A stretch of 64,000 nt of DNA. It comes from Nonomuraea sp. PA05 (lineage in GTDB: Bacteria; Actinomycetota; Actinomycetes; Streptosporangiales; Streptosporangiaceae). The translations under genes were made by a program, and so were the position numbers. The stretch is taken from the NCBI RefSeq assembly GCF_008086045.1, contig NZ_VSEY01000001.1, positions 550,329 through 614,328 of the forward strand, given 5' to 3'. Numbering within the stretch: the stretch's first letter is position 1; each line of letters begins with the position of its first letter. Below the pieces are notes generated by a model, which saw nothing but the letters and a program-made list of their open reading frames with translations, was not told the DNA's origin and searched no databases. Below are positions 14,830-22,641 of this stretch, one piece after another.

Positions 14830-16463
14830 ACAGCGTCGAGCGCACCGACGTGCTCGTGGTCGGCACCGGCTTCGGCGGCGCGATCACCGCCTACCACCTG
14901 GCCGCCGGCGGGGCCGACGTGGTCATGCTGGAGCGCGGCCCGTGGCTGACCGCCGACGAGTACGACCACGACTTCAAGCTCGGCTCGTCCTACACGCGGA
15001 TCTTCGACTTCACGGTCGGCGACGGGATGAGCGTGCTCGGCGGCAACTGCGTGGGCGGCGGCAGCGTCGTCTACTTCGCCGCGATGCCGCGCGCGCCCCG
15101 CTTCGTGTTCGACCGGCGCGGCAGCATCAACCGGCGCATGTGGCCGTCGTCGATCACCCGCGACACGCTCGACCCCTGGTACGACCGCGTCGCCGAGTCG
15201 ATCGCGATCACCCGGCAGGGCTGGGACGACGTCTCCTACTCCGGCGGGCTGTGGGCCGCCGCCTGCCGGCACGCCGGCCGCACCGCCAACCCCGTCCCCG
15301 CCGCCGTGGACACCGCCGCCTGCGTCAACTGCAACTGGATGATGGCCGGCTGCCGCTTCGACGCCAAGCAGTCGCTGCTGCTCAACTACCTGCCCGCCGC
15401 GCTCGCCCACGGGGCGCGCATCAGGCCGCTGCACGAGGTGCAGAGCATCGCCAAGAGCCCGGACGGCGGCTACCGCGTGCACTACAAGCTCGTGGACGCC
15501 GAGGACTACCGGATCACGGCCGGCGAGGGCAGCATCGACGCCAAGGTCGTCGTGCTCGCGGCGGGCGCCGCCGCCACGCCCGTCATCCTGCAGCGCAGCG
15601 CCGCCGGACTCGGCCCGATGCCGCACGCCGTCGGACGCTACTTCTCCGGCAACGGCGAACGCCTCAACACCGCCGTGCTGAACGAGGACCGGGTCCGCGA
15701 GGTGCTCGGCCTGGAGCTCGATCCGGCGGCGTTCCAGATCGGCAAGGGGCCCACGGTGGCCAACTGGGACCGGCTGGACGGCTCGCTGCCCGAATACACC
15801 CGCTTCTCCCTCGAACAGCTCTACTTCCCGCCCGGCCTCGGCACCATCCTCGCGCTGACCGGCGGCCAGGACCCGCGCTGGTTCGGCCTGGACAAGAAGG
15901 AACTGCTCAGCCACTGGCAGAAGTGGCTGATCATCTTCCAGATGATCGAGGACGACAACGAGGGCGTCTTCGGCCCGCCGCCCGCGCGCGGCAACGCCGA
16001 CCGGGTCTCCCAGCAGATGCTCGGGCTCGGCACGCTCAGCTACAAGCCGACGCTCAACACGCAGGCCGCCTGGGCGATGGCCGACGCCGAGTGCAAGGAC
16101 ATCCTCGAACGCGACGGCCTGGCCAGCGTCACGCCGTGGACCAACGACCTGGTCGGCGCGTACACGGTGCACCCGCTGGCCTCCTGCCGCATCGGCGACG
16201 ACCCGCGCACCTCCGCCCTCGACGACCGGCACGAGCTGCGCGGCCACCCGGGCATCTTCGTCACCGACGGCTCCGCCGTGCCCGGCGCGCTCACCGTGAA
16301 CCCGGCCATGACCATCTCCGCCCTCGCCGAACGCGCCGTGCCCGCCATCGTCCGCGCGGCCCGCGAACGCGGGGTGGACGTCACCTACGGCGCGCCCGCG
16401 CCCGGCGGCTCGACCACCGGCCGGCGCGGCACCGCGCCGCTGGTGCCCGCCCTGGGAGGGTGA
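14826..16463 (+). CDS. GMC-family FAD oxidoreductase (E9-like)
   Basis: 545 residues. N-terminal FAD-binding GTGFGGAITAYHLA with GxGxxG, and the C-terminal GMC signature with HPLASCRIG and NPAMTISALAER supplying the active-site His and Asn. A cysteine group CVNCNWMMAGC (~residues 161-171) resembles the cysteine-rich insertion of cholesterol-oxidase-type and gluconate-dehydrogenase-type members, and could bind an iron-sulfur cluster or form disulfides. Coupled to the small-subunit gene upstream. An oxidoreductase of this class (E9) is associated with enediyne cassettes; it likely oxidises an alcohol on the core intermediate. The donor and acceptor are not visible from sequence. Confidence 0.88.
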   Translation: MNSVERTDVLVVGTGFGGAITAYHLAAGGADVVMLERGPWLTADEYDHDFKLGSSYTRIFDFTVGDGMSVLGGNCVGGGSVVYFAAMPRAPRFVFDRRGSINRRMWPSSITRDTLDPWYDRVAESIAITRQGWDDVSYSGGLWAAACRHAGRTANPVPAAVDTAACVNCNWMMAGCRFDAKQSLLLNYLPAALAHGARIRPLHEVQSIAKSPDGGYRVHYKLVDAEDYRITAGEGSIDAKVVVLAAGAAATPVILQRSAAGLGPMPHAVGRYFSGNGERLNTAVLNEDRVREVLGLELDPAAFQIGKGPTVANWDRLDGSLPEYTRFSLEQLYFPPGLGTILALTGGQDPRWFGLDKKELLSHWQKWLIIFQMIEDDNEGVFGPPPARGNADRVSQQMLGLGTLSYKPTLNTQAAWAMADAECKDILERDGLASVTPWTNDLVGAYTVHPLASCRIGDDPRTSALDDRHELRGHPGIFVTDGSAVPGALTVNPAMTISALAERAVPAIVRAARERGVDVTYGAPAPGGSTTGRRGTAPLVPALGG

Positions 16464-16464
16464 C

Positions 16465-17613
16465 GTGGGCCGGATGCTCGCCCTCGCGACGGCGCGCGGC
16501 GTGCTCGCCCAGGTGCGCCACGTGTCCCCGGTGCCGCCGCGCGCGGCACACGGGCTCGTGGCGCGGGTGTACGCGCAGCTCGTCCGGGACTTCGGCATGG
16601 CCGCCCCGCCCGTCCTGCTGCACTCGCCCGCGCCCGAGGTGCTGGCGGCCTGCTGGGTGATGCTGCGCGAGTCGCTGCTGTGCGGGGGTGCCGCCGAGCG
16701 GGTGGTCAAGGAGGTGGTGGCGAGCGAGGTCTCGGCCGCCAACGCCTGCCCGTACTGCGTGGACGTGCACCGCGCCACGTTGCGCGGCCTGCCGGGGCAC
16801 GACGACCCCCGGCTCGCGTCCGTGGCGGCCTGGGCCCGCGCCATGGGCGGCGGGGGAGCGGCGGCAGGACTGTCCTGCGTACCTGACACGAGCCTCGTCG
16901 CCGTGGCCGTCACCTTCCACTACCTCAACCGGATGGTGGCGGTGTTCCTCGGCGACTCGCCGCTGCCGCCCGAGTTGCCCCGCCGCGCCCGCGGCCCCGC
17001 GCTGCGCCTGTTCGGCCGGATCATGAGCCCGGCCGCGCGCAGGACGCCGCCGCCCGGTCTGTCGCTGCCGCTGCTGCCGGCCGCTCCCGTGCCGCCGGAC
17101 CTGGCGTGGGCGGGCACCGGCCGCCTCGCCGACGCGTTCGCCAGGGCGTCGGCCGCCATCGAGACGGCCGGGCAGCGCTCGGTGCCCGCCCCGGTCCGCA
17201 CGCTGGTCACGGAACGGCTCGCGGCATGGGACGGCGGCCCGCCCGCCATGCCTTCGGGCAGCGGCCCGCCCGCCATGCCTTCGGGCAGCGACCCGGCCGC
17301 TTCGGTGAACGGCCCGCCCCTCCTCAAGCTGGTCGGCCCGCCGAGCCGCGCCTGGGCCACCGAGGCGGCGGCGGGCCTGCCGCCGAGCCTCCGCCCCGCC
17401 GCCACGCTGGCCCTCCTGACCGCGCTGGCCCCCTACCAGGTCGACGACGGCACCATCGCGGCCTACCGCAGCACCCGGAGCGGCGGCCACGACGACCGCA
17501 CGCTCATCGAGCTCACCGCGTGGGCGAGCCTGTCAGCCGCGCGCCGCGTCGCCGACCGGCTCCCCACGCTCACCCCAGTCAACGCTTCATCGGTGGAAAG
17601 GACGGACCCGTGA
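16465..17613 (+). CDS. Carboxymuconolactone decarboxylase/AhpD-like protein with repeat insertion
   Basis: 382 residues from a GTG one base after the GMC stop. A CMD/AhpD motif, NACPYCVDVHRATL (C-x-x-C-x3-H), lies near residue 95, matching peroxidase-type AhpD folds; the rest is longer than usual, with a second domain of similar helical character. A 27-bp unit (17234-17260) is repeated perfectly (17261-17287), giving two copies of GGPPAMPSG in a Pro/Gly-rich linker. The stop overlaps the start of the TIGR03084 gene (GTGA). Redox protection or chemistry on a reactive enediyne intermediate would fit; that is inference. Confidence 0.7.
   Translation: MGRMLALATARGVLAQVRHVSPVPPRAAHGLVARVYAQLVRDFGMAAPPVLLHSPAPEVLAACWVMLRESLLCGGAAERVVKEVVASEVSAANACPYCVDVHRATLRGLPGHDDPRLASVAAWARAMGGGGAAAGLSCVPDTSLVAVAVTFHYLNRMVAVFLGDSPLPPELPRRARGPALRLFGRIMSPAARRTPPPGLSLPLLPAAPVPPDLAWAGTGRLADAFARASAAIETAGQRSVPAPVRTLVTERLAAWDGGPPAMPSGSGPPAMPSGSDPAASVNGPPLLKLVGPPSRAWATEAAAGLPPSLRPAATLALLTALAPYQVDDGTIAAYRSTRSGGHDDRTLIELTAWASLSAARRVADRLPTLTPVNASSVERTDP
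17234..17287 (+). repeat. Perfect 27-bp tandem duplication within the CMD-like gene
   Basis: Two identical 27-bp units (17234-17260, 17261-17287) keep the frame and add nine residues of Pro/Gly/Ser linker. Confidence 0.9.
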
Positions 17614-18416
17614 GCGAACTCGACGCCGTACTCGGCGACCTGGCCTCGGACGGCGACCAGCTCGACAGCCTGGTGGCAGGACTCGAACCGGCCCAGTGGC
17701 AGTTGCCCACCCCCGCGCCGGGATGGACGATCGCCGACCAGATCGCGCACCTGACGTTCGTGTTCCGGCTGGCCGCCACGGCGGCCACGGACGCCGCGGC
17801 CTTCGAGAACCTGACGAAGGACGCGCAGCACAACTTCGACGGCGCGGTGAACGCCGCGCTCAAGGCCTTCGCCGGCGACACCCCCGCCACCCTGCTGACC
17901 AAGTGGCGCGCCCAGCGCTCCGCCGCCGTCAGCGGGCTCGCCTCGGTGCCGGCGGATCAGACGGTGCCGTGGCTGGTCAACCCGCTGCCGCCGATCGTGC
18001 TCGCGTGCGCGGGCATCATGGAGCAGTTCGCGCACGGCCAGGACATCGCCGATGCGCTCGGGGTGTCGCTCCGGCGCGGCGACAGCCTGCGGCACCTGGT
18101 GGTGTTCGCGGTGCTCACGAAGGACTTCGGCTACCTGTCGCGGGGCGAGACCCCGCCGGGCGCCGAGTTCCGCTTCGAGATCACCGGGCCTGGCGGCGAG
18201 CTGTGGGCGTACGGGCCCGAGGACGCGGAGCAGCGCGTCAGCGGGCTCGCCGAGGACTTCTGCCTGCTGGTGACCCGGCGCAGGCACCGCGCCGACGTCG
18301 CGGTCACCGCGGTGGGCGAGGAGGCCGACCGGTGGCTGGACATCGCCCAGGCCTACCGCGGCCCCGCGGGCGCAGGACGGCGTCCCGGCCAGTTCCCGCG
18401 CAGGAGCGCGGCCTGA
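17610..18416 (+). CDS. TIGR03084-type metal-binding protein (DinB/maleylpyruvate isomerase-like)
   Basis: 268 residues. The N-terminus (LDSLVAGLEPAQWQLPTPA, GWTIADQIAHLTFVF) is that of the mycothiol-dependent maleylpyruvate isomerase/DinB four-helix fold, with metal-ligand histidines at IAHL and in EQFAHGQDIADALG. The family TIGR03084 is actinobacterial and its members may use mycothiol or bind a metal. GTG start overlaps the previous stop. Being last in the sigma-led operon suggests a role in the pathway, perhaps thiol transfer to or detoxification of the enediyne; this is inference from the fold. The 3' end is duplicated downstream. Confidence 0.8.
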   Translation: MSELDAVLGDLASDGDQLDSLVAGLEPAQWQLPTPAPGWTIADQIAHLTFVFRLAATAATDAAAFENLTKDAQHNFDGAVNAALKAFAGDTPATLLTKWRAQRSAAVSGLASVPADQTVPWLVNPLPPIVLACAGIMEQFAHGQDIADALGVSLRRGDSLRHLVVFAVLTKDFGYLSRGETPPGAEFRFEITGPGGELWAYGPEDAEQRVSGLAEDFCLLVTRRRHRADVAVTAVGEEADRWLDIAQAYRGPAGAGRRPGQFPRRSAA

Positions 18417-18461
18417 GAAGCGTGTGTCCCGGCCGGGTCCCGCGCGGGAGCCCGGCCTGAG
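18382..18461 (+). repeat. 36-bp imperfect duplication of a gene 3' end, with hairpin
   Basis: Segment 18382-18417, which includes the TIGR03084 stop codon, recurs imperfectly at 18426-18461 with a second in-frame-looking CCTGAG end. The second copy forms a long GC hairpin (18431-18457) that could act as a terminator between the converging genes. Confidence 0.6.
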
Positions 18462-18488
18462 GGACGCGCCCGCGGCGGCGGGCGCTCG

Positions 18489-18707
18489 TCACTTGTGCCA
18501 GGCGACCAGGAACTCCGCCAGTGAGATGCGCCCGTCCACGTCGCCGTCGTGCTCGTCCGACACCTTGAAGATCGAGTCGAGCTCGGCGGCGGTGACCTCC
18601 TCGCCGCGCGACCTCATCGCGAGCACGAACTCCTCGCGCGTGATGTAGCCGTCGCTGTCGCGGTCGAACTCCTTGAACGCGGCAGTCGGCTCGTCCAGAT
18701 CCGGCAT
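18489..18707 (-). CDS. Small EF-hand calcium-binding protein (calcium sensor-like)
   Basis: 72 residues with two canonical 12-residue EF loops, DRDSDGYITREE and DGDVDGRISLAE, each with D at positions 1, 3, 5, G at 6, I at 8 and E at 12. There is no signal peptide. GAGGTC precedes the ATG at 18707. Such small proteins bind calcium in actinomycetes, often as buffers or sensors. It lies downstream of, and on the same strand as, the CoA ligase gene with a 45-base gap, so it may be co-transcribed with it. A role in the cluster is undetermined. Confidence 0.88.
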   Translation of the reverse strand: MPDLDEPTAAFKEFDRDSDGYITREEFVLAMRSRGEEVTAAELDSIFKVSDEHDGDVDGRISLAEFLVAWHK

Positions 18708-18751
18708 GGGGCGACCTCTTCACTCGGGGGGTGTGACTACAGGGACGGATT

Positions 18752-20248
18752 CTAGGCGGCCAGAGCACGGCGATCGACCTTGCCGTTGGCCGTCTGCGGC
18801 AGTCCGGGCACGAGCGTGATCTCCCTGGGATACTTGTGCGGCGCCAGCCTGCCCCGCACGTACGCCTTCAACTCCTCCGCGGACACCGGCGCGGTGGCCA
18901 CCACGTAGGCGCGCGGCCTGCTCAAACCCCCTGACTGCTCGCCCACCACCACGCACTCCGACACCGCCTCGTGCGTCAGCAGGCAGTTCTCGATCTCGGC
19001 GGGCGCGATCCACACCCCGCCCACCTTCAGCATGTCGTCGGCCCTGCCGTGGAAGCGGTAGAACCCGTCGGCGTCCCTGCTGACCAGGTCACCGGACAGC
19101 ACGGTGCGCTCGCGGACGAACGTGCCCGCCGACTTGACCGGCTCCTGCCAGTACTCCGTCGCCACCGTGTCGCCCGTGACCTCCAACCGGCCCACCTCGC
19201 CGTCGCTCACCCGCGCGCCGTGCTCGTCCACCACCCTGGCCGAATACCCGGGCACCAGCTCGCCCAGCGTGCCAGGACGCACGCGCCCGGGCCGGTTGGA
19301 CAGATAGATGTGGTAGGCCTCCGAGGAGCCGATGCCGTCGATCACCTCCACCCCGAACGTGTCGAGCCAGCGCCGGTGCAGCTCGGGAGGCAGCGGCTCG
19401 CCCGCCGACGTGCACAGCCGCAGGCAGCTCAGGTCCTGGCGGGCGGCGCCGGGGTGGGCCAGCATCGCGCTCATCATGGTCGGCACGTTCACCAGGATCG
19501 TCGGGCGGTGCTCGGCGATCAGCTCGAAGATCGTCTCGGCCCTGCTCCGCTCGGGGAAGACCACGCCCGCGGCGCCCGCGCCGAACGGGAACAGCGCGGC
19601 CAGGTCGCGGGCGTAGCCGAAGAACAGCTTCGGCACCGGTAGCACGACGTCGTCCTCGCGGATGCCCAGCACGCCGCGCGCGTACCACTCGAAGCTGCGG
19701 TGCGGGCTGCGCGCGGGCAGCACGCAGGCACGCGGCGCCCCCGTGCTGCCGGTGGTGAACTTCCAGATCGCCGGGTCCTCAGGCCCGACGGGGACGGGGT
19801 CGAGCCTGTCGGACTGGGCGCCGACGAGCGTGTCGAAGTGGTGCTCGCCGGAGCGCGGCCCGCCGCGCGGGTATCCCGTCACCAGCAGGCTGGTCGCGCC
19901 GGCGGCGCGCAGGTTGTCCAGGACGGCCGGGTCGGCCAGGACGACCTTGGGCTTGGTGTAGTCGACGAAGTAGCGGTAGTCCTTGGGCCGCAGGTAGGTG
20001 TAGACCTCGGCGGTGATCGCGCCGATCTGCTGCGCGCCGTACCAGGTGGCGACGAACTCGGCGCCGTCGCCCGCCGCGATGAGCACCCGGTCGCCGCGCC
20101 GCACGCCGAGCGCGCGCAGCGCGTTCCCGGCCCGGGCGGCCAGCGACCGCAGCTCGCCGTAGCTGATCGGGCCCGCGCGGGTGATGAGCGCGGTCGCGTC
20201 CGCCCGGCCCGCGCCGAGGAACCGTGTGGTGATGTTGTAGGAGTCCAT
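18752..20248 (-). CDS. Benzoate-CoA ligase family acyl-CoA synthetase
   Basis: 498 residues of the ANL adenylating superfamily. The phosphate loop reads FTTGSTGAPRACV (the usual terminal PK is PR), the second motif is GIGSSEAYHIYLSN, typical of the benzoate-CoA ligase subfamily, then SGDLVSRDADGF and the C-terminal lysine in TANGKVDRR. It should activate an aromatic or related carboxylic acid as the CoA thioester. ATG at 20248 chosen because the AMP-ligase domain begins right after it; the frame is open far upstream but without homology. It faces the YcaO-like gene across a control region with a strong dyad. Confidence 0.88.
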   Translation of the reverse strand: MDSYNITTRFLGAGRADATALITRAGPISYGELRSLAARAGNALRALGVRRGDRVLIAAGDGAEFVATWYGAQQIGAITAEVYTYLRPKDYRYFVDYTKPKVVLADPAVLDNLRAAGATSLLVTGYPRGGPRSGEHHFDTLVGAQSDRLDPVPVGPEDPAIWKFTTGSTGAPRACVLPARSPHRSFEWYARGVLGIREDDVVLPVPKLFFGYARDLAALFPFGAGAAGVVFPERSRAETIFELIAEHRPTILVNVPTMMSAMLAHPGAARQDLSCLRLCTSAGEPLPPELHRRWLDTFGVEVIDGIGSSEAYHIYLSNRPGRVRPGTLGELVPGYSARVVDEHGARVSDGEVGRLEVTGDTVATEYWQEPVKSAGTFVRERTVLSGDLVSRDADGFYRFHGRADDMLKVGGVWIAPAEIENCLLTHEAVSECVVVGEQSGGLSRPRAYVVATAPVSAEELKAYVRGRLAPHKYPREITLVPGLPQTANGKVDRRALAA

Positions 20249-20297
20249 GTCTCCACGGTGCACGCGGGCACCGGCGCGGGGACAGCGGCGGGCCGGG

Positions 20298-20328
20298 CAG
20301 CAACCTGGGCGTGCCTGGCAGGTTGCTG
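20298..20328. promoter_or_regulatory. Perfect 10-bp dyad in divergent promoter region
   Basis: cagcaacctg (20298-20307) and caggttgctg (20319-20328) are exact inverse complements separated by 11 bases, giving half-site centres 21 bp apart, two helical turns. The dyad lies between the divergent CoA ligase (start 20248) and YcaO-like gene (start 20444), so it is a good operator candidate for a dimeric regulator. The element cagcggcgggc also occurs on both flanks. Confidence 0.5.
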
Positions 20329-20443
20329 TCAGCGGCGGGCTTCTCTGCGATTGCTCGATCAGGGGCGGCACGTTGACTGCCGTGGCGGGCGCCACCTGTA
20401 CTGAAGGCACGCAGGCTTTCCTGTACCCGGCTGAGGAGTGGCA

Positions 20444-21475
20444 ATGGCGTCGGTGCCCGCAGGCTCGTGGTCGACCGCCGGAGTGGACGAGGTGGTCGAC
20501 TGCCTGGGCGGCGCCGTTCACCTGGCCTACGCGGAGGCCGCCGGCGAAGGGGGCGCGGACGTGGCGGTGATCGTGGCCGGCTTCTCCGGTCACGAGGCCC
20601 GCACGCGCGCCCGCGCCCGAGCCAGGGCGGAGGCCGTGCGCGCCCTGTGCGAGCCGTCCGGGGCCGGGCGGCCGTCCAGGAGCGCGGGCGGGCGCGCCGC
20701 CGCCAAGGAGCTGCGGCTGGACGACTTCGTCGGCGACCCGCCCGGGAGCACGGGCGTCACCGTGCCGGGCGTGGGCCTGCTGACCGGCAACCGCTACCTG
20801 CTGCCCGCCGAGGTCGTCTGGCTGGACCGGCAGGAGTGCGGCGTCGAACCGGCCACCAGCGGGGTGGTCGGCCACGGCGTCCCGGAGGCGATCGCGGAGA
20901 TCTTCGCCCACGACGTGGTCGCGCGCTGGTGGGCCGATCCGCGCCGCCCGCTGCTGCGGGTCTCCGAGCAGCTCGACCGGCTGCTGCCGCCGGGGGTGAT
21001 GGACGCGGCGGCAGGCCTGGGCCTGCGGGTGTCGGCGTTCGTGCTGTCGGCCCAGGACGCCAGCGTCGCCCTGGTGACCGTCGGCGGGGACGCGGGCGCG
21101 CTGGCCGTCGCCGCCGACCGCACCGTGAAGTCGGCGGTGAGCGAGGCGTTCCTGCTCGCCATGGCGTCCAGGGCGCAGCCGTGGCACACGCTGCCGCTAC
21201 CCGACTCGATGCGGCGCTTCGCGGTGTGGCACCGCGAGGGCGACTACGCCGCCTACCTGGAGGGCATGGCCGTCGAGGCCGACACGTCGCTGGTGCACGA
21301 GCTGGGCGGGCTGCGCCCGGCGAGCTGGCCGGAGATCGCCGCCCACCGGTTCGGCCACGAGCCCGTCGCGGTGGAGCCAGGGACGCCCGGCCAGGTGGCC
21401 AAGGTGGTCTGTCCCGGCGCGGCCTGCTACCGGGCCACCCGCTCGGCCACCGTCCTGCCCTGCCCGATCCCTTAG
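20444..21475 (+). CDS. YcaO-like protein
   Basis: 343 residues. The middle and C-terminal parts resemble YcaO cyclodehydratase-type proteins: TSGVVGHGVPEAIAEIFAHD aligns with the S-x-G-x-A-x-G...E-x-x-ER region, and a later segment ending KSAVSEAFLLAMASRAQP aligns with the conserved A-x-x-E-A-x-Q segment. Canonical ATP-binding glutamates look poorly preserved, so this may be a divergent or non-ATPase member. YcaO enzymes activate amide carbonyls in RiPP and other pathways. No adjacent E1-like partner or Cys-rich precursor is seen. Start ATG after GAGGAG; a GTG two codons upstream is possible. Confidence 0.55.
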   Translation: MASVPAGSWSTAGVDEVVDCLGGAVHLAYAEAAGEGGADVAVIVAGFSGHEARTRARARARAEAVRALCEPSGAGRPSRSAGGRAAAKELRLDDFVGDPPGSTGVTVPGVGLLTGNRYLLPAEVVWLDRQECGVEPATSGVVGHGVPEAIAEIFAHDVVARWWADPRRPLLRVSEQLDRLLPPGVMDAAAGLGLRVSAFVLSAQDASVALVTVGGDAGALAVAADRTVKSAVSEAFLLAMASRAQPWHTLPLPDSMRRFAVWHREGDYAAYLEGMAVEADTSLVHELGGLRPASWPEIAAHRFGHEPVAVEPGTPGQVAKVVCPGAACYRATRSATVLPCPIP

Positions 21476-21567
21476 GGTCCCCGCACACAGCACGATGCGA
21501 GGGGACGCGCGGCCGCCGGGCACCGATGATGGTGCCACGAGCTCCATGTGCAGGCAGGAGGTGCGCG

Positions 21568-22554
21568 ATGGATCTCTCGGTCATTGGCATCACCCCGCAG
21601 GCGGAACAGGTATACCGCTTCTTCCTCAAGCACAAGGGCGAGGGCGTCGGCTCCGTGCCGGAGGCGCTCGGCATGGACCCCGACACGGTCGAGGAGGCCG
21701 TGGACCTGCTCAGCAGGCTGTCCATGCTGGACCTCACCGACCGCTACCGCGTCACCGCCACCGACCCGCGCGTCGCCATCGAACGCCTGGTCGAGCAGCG
21801 CATGGAGGAGCTGAACGCGGAGATTCGCCGGGTGTTCAGCGCCCGCGACGCCATTTCCTCCTTCCAGGACGACAAGCGGGAGGGCGACAAGGTCGCCGCC
21901 GTCCTCGACATCGAACGGGTGGAGGACGGAGCACGCGTCCGTCAGCGCCTGGACGACCTGGCGTTCTTCTGTTACAAGGAGACGCTCTGCCTGCATCCCG
22001 GCGGCCCGTTCACCGAGGTGATGATCGAGTCGGCGCTGCCGCTCGACCAGCGGTCGCTGCGCCGCGGGCTGGCGCTCAAGCAGATCTTCCACCCGAAGGC
22101 GGTCGAGGACCCGCGCATGGTGTCCTACCTGCGTGAGCTGGTCAACCTCGGCGCGGAGATCCGCATCACCGAGGAGCACATGGACCGCATGCTGATGTAC
22201 GACCGCAGCGTGGCCGTCGTGCCCATCGACCCCTCGCACCACTCCGCAGGAGCGCTGCTGGTGCGCGAGCCGGGGCTGATCTCGCAGCTCTACATCTACT
22301 TCGAGGGCCTGTGGAAGGGCGCCGTGGACCTGCGCCGCCACCTCGACCCGCAGGAGGAGGAGCCGGCGCTGTCGCAGATGGAGCAGCGCATCCTCACCGT
22401 GATGGCGACGGCCGACAAGGACGAGATCGCCGCCCGCGAGCTCGACATCTCCGTACGCACCTACCGCCGCTACGTGGCCGACCTCATGGCCAGGCTCGGC
22501 GCGGCCAACCGCTTCCAGGCGGCGCTGCGGGCGAAGGAGGAGAACTGGATCTGA
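21568..22554 (+). CDS. TrmB-like/LuxR-type transcriptional regulator
   Basis: 328 residues. The N-terminus (residues ~8-70; VYRFFLKHKGEGVGSVPEAL) is a winged-helix TrmB-like domain, the middle has a PLD-like sensor region (LAFFCYKETLCLHP, then LPLDQRSLRRGLALKQIFHP), and the C-terminus is a LuxR-type HTH (ARELDISVRTYRRYVADLMARLGAANRFQAALRA). This architecture recurs in actinomycete RiPP and secondary-metabolite clusters. ATG at 21568 follows AGGAGG. Probable pathway regulator for the flanking YcaO/ligase unit; target sites such as the 20298 dyad are candidates only. Confidence 0.8.
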   Translation: MDLSVIGITPQAEQVYRFFLKHKGEGVGSVPEALGMDPDTVEEAVDLLSRLSMLDLTDRYRVTATDPRVAIERLVEQRMEELNAEIRRVFSARDAISSFQDDKREGDKVAAVLDIERVEDGARVRQRLDDLAFFCYKETLCLHPGGPFTEVMIESALPLDQRSLRRGLALKQIFHPKAVEDPRMVSYLRELVNLGAEIRITEEHMDRMLMYDRSVAVVPIDPSHHSAGALLVREPGLISQLYIYFEGLWKGAVDLRRHLDPQEEEPALSQMEQRILTVMATADKDEIAARELDISVRTYRRYVADLMARLGAANRFQAALRAKEENWI

Positions 22555-22593
22555 CGGCCCGGTCCGGCACACCAAGAGGTGACACCCAGCGGG

Positions 22594-22621
22594 CTCCGAT
22601 CTTTCACTGAAGGAATCGGAG
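22594..22621 (+). promoter_or_regulatory. Small inverted repeat upstream of the carboxyltransferase gene
   Basis: ctccgat (22594-22600) and atcggag (22615-22621) flank a 14-base loop, ahead of AGGAGA (about 22631) and the ATG at 22642. It may be an operator or leader hairpin; no function can be assigned. Confidence 0.3.
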
Positions 22622-22641
22622 AAGCCTGTTAGGAGAAGACG

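Noticed and set aside
18752..21187. Minus-strand frame extending the CoA ligase upstream by about 310 codons
   Set aside because: The extension lies opposite the YcaO-like gene and has no homology; the AMP-ligase domain starts right after the ATG at 20248.
20444..21475. YcaO-like protein as a proven RiPP cyclodehydratase with the 30-residue peptide as its precursor
   Set aside because: The peptide lacks cysteine and the protein lacks a clear ATP site and partner; the link is only proximity.
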